A stretch of 64,000 bases of DNA from positions 310,001 to 374,000 of the forward strand of contig JACKBS010000010.1 of NCBI GenBank assembly GCA_020634435.1, read 5' to 3'. The notes beneath the pieces are model-generated. The model was not told the DNA's origin and did not search any database. It saw nothing but the letters and a program-made list of their open reading frames with translations. Made by a program: the position numbers and the translations under genes. Shown here piece by piece: positions 61,339 to 64,000 of this stretch (its first letter is position 1; each line of letters starts with the position of its first letter). The DNA comes from Ardenticatenaceae bacterium. Its GTDB lineage: Bacteria > Chloroflexota > Anaerolineae > Promineifilales > Promineifilaceae.

Positions 61339-62751
61339 ATGAGCGATTTACCGGATTTATCCCAAGCGCCCGACGAGCGGCGCTGCCCTTCTTGCGATAC
61401 GGTGGTTGCCGCCGATGCCACAGTTTGTTTAATGTGTGGTATCCGGTTGACTCCCGTCAGCACGTCGCACCCCAAAGCAGCTGAAGCTCCTGAGCCTGCT
61501 CCGGTTTCTGTACCTCAACTAGAGCCAGACCCCATGCCGGAGCCAGAGGTAGAGGACGAGGCAACGGCCGTTTCCCCTGATCCCACCCCAGAAATTTCTA
61601 CCTTCAAGCGAGTGGCTCCGGCAGCCACAACGGCCGTAACCGAAGTGCCTGAAGTTGTGGAATCGGTGATGCGCGAGCGGCAGACACCGTTGGTTTTGGC
61701 ATTAACGGCCGTTTTTTTTGCCATCATTGTAGTCATTGGTGGCCTCATTTTGCAATACCAGGGCGACGAAGTGAGCATGATCATTGCGCCTTCCATCACG
61801 CCCATCCCGGCTACGATTACCTACACGCCCACCTGGACCCCGCTGCCCACCGAAACCAACCCGCCGACTTTGACTCCCACCGTCACCTTCACCCCCGCAC
61901 CGACCGACACACCCCGTCCGCCGCGCTTTCACACCGTCAGCAGTGGCGATACGTTGATTGGTATCTCGCTGCTTTACCGCATTGCCCCCGAAGCCATTGC
62001 CGATGCCAACGGGTTTGGCACCAACACCCAGGTGCAGCTCGATCAGCAGTTGGTGATCCCCTGGCCCACACCCACGCCGCCGCTGCAAGTGATCGCCGCC
62101 GACATCAACGGCGAGACGGTGATTGTGGACCCGACCGGCTGTGATTTGTACCAGGTGCAAGAGGGGGATTCGATTGTGGGCATTGCCAGCCGCTTTGGCG
62201 TCCCGTTCGATTTGCTCTCGCAGGTTAACCGCATTGCCGATCCGTCGCTGTTGCAGCCCGGTGATCCGATCTGCATTCCGCAAATCATTTATGGCCAATC
62301 ATTGCCGCCCACGGCCGGGCCGTCGCCCACGCCATCCCCGACTCAGCCGCCGCCTGGGCCCCAGCTGCTGTATCCCATCGCTGGCACGGTGGTGGATTCG
62401 CTGAATGAGTCGATTGTGTTGCAGTGGACGGCCGTTAAACCCCTGGCCGAAGATGAAATGTACATGGTGGAACTGACCAACATGGACAATCTTGATGAAC
62501 TGCCTTATCGGGGCTTCACCCGCGACACGGCTTTTCATGTTCCCACTTCCTGGCGACCCATCACAGCGGATCTTTTCCAGATGCGCTGGCGAGTGAGCAT
62601 TGTTCAGGTAACCGGTACCCGGTCTGACGGGCTGCCCATCTACACCTTTGGCGGCTCCAGCAGCGCCGATGCTTTTTTTAGCTGGCAAGGGGCCGTGCCC
62701 ACGGCAACGCCTACTCCCACGCAAACTCCAACCGCAACCCCAACACCTTAG
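61339..62751 (+). CDS. Membrane-anchored protein with zinc ribbon and two LysM domains
   Basis: A 470-residue protein with a cytoplasmic zinc ribbon (CPSCDTVV..CLMCGIRL), a charged linker, a transmembrane helix (LVLALTAVFFAIIVVIGGLIL, about 117-138) and a Pro/Thr linker. Two LysM repeats (FHTVSSGDTLIGISLLYRI; LYQVQEGDSIVGIASRFGV), a C-terminal beta domain and a TPTPTQTPTATPTP tail complete it. It likely ties the cytoplasm to peptidoglycan or another glycan. The domain layout is typical of Chloroflexota cell-surface proteins. Confidence 0.9.
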   Translation: MSDLPDLSQAPDERRCPSCDTVVAADATVCLMCGIRLTPVSTSHPKAAEAPEPAPVSVPQLEPDPMPEPEVEDEATAVSPDPTPEISTFKRVAPAATTAVTEVPEVVESVMRERQTPLVLALTAVFFAIIVVIGGLILQYQGDEVSMIIAPSITPIPATITYTPTWTPLPTETNPPTLTPTVTFTPAPTDTPRPPRFHTVSSGDTLIGISLLYRIAPEAIADANGFGTNTQVQLDQQLVIPWPTPTPPLQVIAADINGETVIVDPTGCDLYQVQEGDSIVGIASRFGVPFDLLSQVNRIADPSLLQPGDPICIPQIIYGQSLPPTAGPSPTPSPTQPPPGPQLLYPIAGTVVDSLNESIVLQWTAVKPLAEDEMYMVELTNMDNLDELPYRGFTRDTAFHVPTSWRPITADLFQMRWRVSIVQVTGTRSDGLPIYTFGGSSSADAFFSWQGAVPTATPTPTQTPTATPTP

Positions 62752-62760
62752 CCCCAATCG

Positions 62761-64000
62761 CTAATCTTGCTCAATGGGTATAACAAAAAGGGCTTTGCCC
62801 AGACTGTAGCGTGGCTCGTTGACAAAAATGGCTAGCCATTGGTCGTTGGGCGATAAGAGTGGGTACAAAATGTAGCCGCTTTCATATCCGGCCACCTGTA
62901 TCCGCTCTACCAGGCCACGCTGGGCCGTATTGAACACGGTGATGGTGCCTGAATTGGCGGTGGCATACAGCTGGTTTGGGGTAATCTGCCACGGATTTGG
63001 GCCATACGGCCGTTTCTCAAACCTTGCTTCTGTGTCAAATATGGGTCGCGACCAGTAGCTACTGTCGCCGTACCCCACCGTGCCATCGGGGAAGAGATGG
63101 TAGGTATTGGGCGCTTCAAATAGTTCCAGCGCTTCTCCTTCTGGGGTGAAGGTGTAGAGCTTGGCCACATCGTCCCGCCCTTCATTGCTGCGCAGGATGG
63201 CGTAACGGCCGTTTTCTACATCGGCATATACGTCCAGCGGCGGCCAGTAATTCTCCGGGTCAAATGTTTCATCGAATAGCAGCGGCAGCAGCGGCTGCAC
63301 TGCGCCGTTGAGATTCATTAAAAACGGACCCTGATCTAGCGAAAGCGTGACGACAAATGCCTCGTTGTTGATCCACACCGGGCCGCCAAAGGTGCCATCC
63401 AGGGCATTGGCTGGTTCCCAATCGTATCGGGCGATGATGGTGCCCGTGGCCACATCGACCACGCGAGTGCCCCCAATGGGCGAACCATCCCCCGTGTAGT
63501 TGCCCGCTAGCGTGATGCTGATGTGCTGGCTGTCGAGCGACCAAATCAGGTTGTTAAAGCCATCTGGCCGAACTTCGGCAATGGGTAGCGCTGTTTGCGC
63601 AGCCCAATCGTAAAGCCAGTACTGGCTGCTGCTTTGCAAAATGAGCTTCTGCCCATCGGGGCTGGCGGCCCGAATGGAGCTGATTGGTTTGGGAAATATT
63701 TGGGTGAGATCCGTTTCTGCGGCACACGGAGCGCTGGTTTGTACCAATCGGCCATCGGGCAGGGCGAGCAGCATTTGGCCGTTGGGCAGCCAGCGCCACG
63801 GCGCACCGCTGTCGCTGCCTTCGTAGGAGAATAGGCCGCTGTACGGGTAATCGGTACATTTTTCGCCGGTTTCGGTGTCGTAAAAGACAAACGTGCCGGG
63901 ATAAGCGCCGCGTAAGCCTTCGGCGGGTGATTCGGCGACCTGCTCTTCGGTGTATTCGAAGTAGGCCAGGTAACGGCCGTCCGGCGACCAGCCTACAAAT
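62761..64000 (-). CDS. Beta-propeller (TolB/WD40-like) protein, 5' end beyond the window
   Basis: An open frame from the stop at 62761 runs off the window end, so the N-terminus is missing. Visible residues show repeated propeller blades (GWSPDGRYLAYFEY, RWLPNGQMLLALPDGRLVQ, RAASPDGQKLILQSS, IWSLDSQHISITLAG, LLSPNDQWLAIFV). It probably belongs with the convergent LysM gene's surface context. The start is not in view. Confidence 0.85.
   Translation of the reverse strand, partial: FVGWSPDGRYLAYFEYTEEQVAESPAEGLRGAYPGTFVFYDTETGEKCTDYPYSGLFSYEGSDSGAPWRWLPNGQMLLALPDGRLVQTSAPCAAETDLTQIFPKPISSIRAASPDGQKLILQSSSQYWLYDWAAQTALPIAEVRPDGFNNLIWSLDSQHISITLAGNYTGDGSPIGGTRVVDVATGTIIARYDWEPANALDGTFGGPVWINNEAFVVTLSLDQGPFLMNLNGAVQPLLPLLFDETFDPENYWPPLDVYADVENGRYAILRSNEGRDDVAKLYTFTPEGEALELFEAPNTYHLFPDGTVGYGDSSYWSRPIFDTEARFEKRPYGPNPWQITPNQLYATANSGTITVFNTAQRGLVERIQVAGYESGYILYPLLSPNDQWLAIFVNEPRYSLGKALFVIPIEQD

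Noticed and set aside
1..64000. tRNA, rRNA, CRISPR arrays
   Set aside because: None could be seen by reading; a covariance-model scan would be needed to exclude a divergent tRNA.

Overview
The window looks like chromosomal DNA of an uncultured filamentous-type Chloroflexota (Anaerolineae/Caldilineae-like). The evidence is Thr-Pro-rich linkers on secreted proteins, LysM proteins, a recurrent YLP(F/I)(V/I)(I/L)R secretion-associated motif, stand-alone protoglobin, NTP_transf_5 genes and menaquinol-type redox genes. This assignment is inference: there is no rRNA or universal marker beyond prfC and greA. The most striking global property is an octamer palindrome, ACGGCCGT, repeated roughly 100 times by eye inside and between genes. 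It is missing from two blocks (about 20.9-28.9 kb and 48.3-51.2 kb), which therefore look acquired.

Layout. 0-6.8 kb: a YceI lipoprotein, a SAM methyltransferase, a sensor/histidine kinase/response regulator series, a B12-type radical SAM enzyme and a protoglobin. 6.9-9.2 kb: an ABC-2 exporter and a GxxExxY protein, bordered by GCGGAG-type dispersed repeats that extend the coding regions. 9.2-20.95 kb: a surface-polymer-like cluster with three NTP_transf_5 nucleotidyltransferases, a GT-C-like membrane protein, an FGE-type protein, a His-rich DUF5693-like protein, a flippase and an HprK-like kinase. The last three genes on the plus strand are translationally coupled through ATGA overlaps.

20.95-28.97 kb: an AT-rich island that starts at an attC-like hairpin touching the HprK-like stop codon. 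It carries an unrecognised 1145-residue protein, a large predicted polymorphic toxin with a C-terminal zincin (HEMAH) domain whose end appears frameshifted, an IS630-type element, a second attC-like hairpin, and a duplicated 3' fragment of the HprK-like gene. 28.97-34.7 kb: three minus-strand operons (P-loop kinase/GNAT/hydrolase; P-loop kinase/DUF1697; split transketolase). Each has a related repeat unit just beyond its 3' end, giving a cassette-like layout.

34.9-38.2 kb: a Fur-family regulator followed by a CbiM/NikM-CbiQ-CbiO ECF nickel/cobalt importer. 38.2-48.2 kb: housekeeping and envelope genes (prfC, VWA lipoprotein, glycosidase-like lipoprotein, greA, universal stress protein, small basic protein, ABC-F ATPase, phosphotransferase). 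48.3-50.3 kb: a retron of the RT-TOPRIM type (Ec67-like), with a convincing candidate msr-msd RNA directly upstream; this is the clearest defence system in the window. 50.5-64 kb: secreted beta-rich proteins, a NarL/LiaS-type two-component pair, an octaheme cytochrome c/FeS/NrfD quinone-linked redox operon, a LysM protein, and a beta-propeller gene cut by the window edge. No tRNA, rRNA or CRISPR array was seen.
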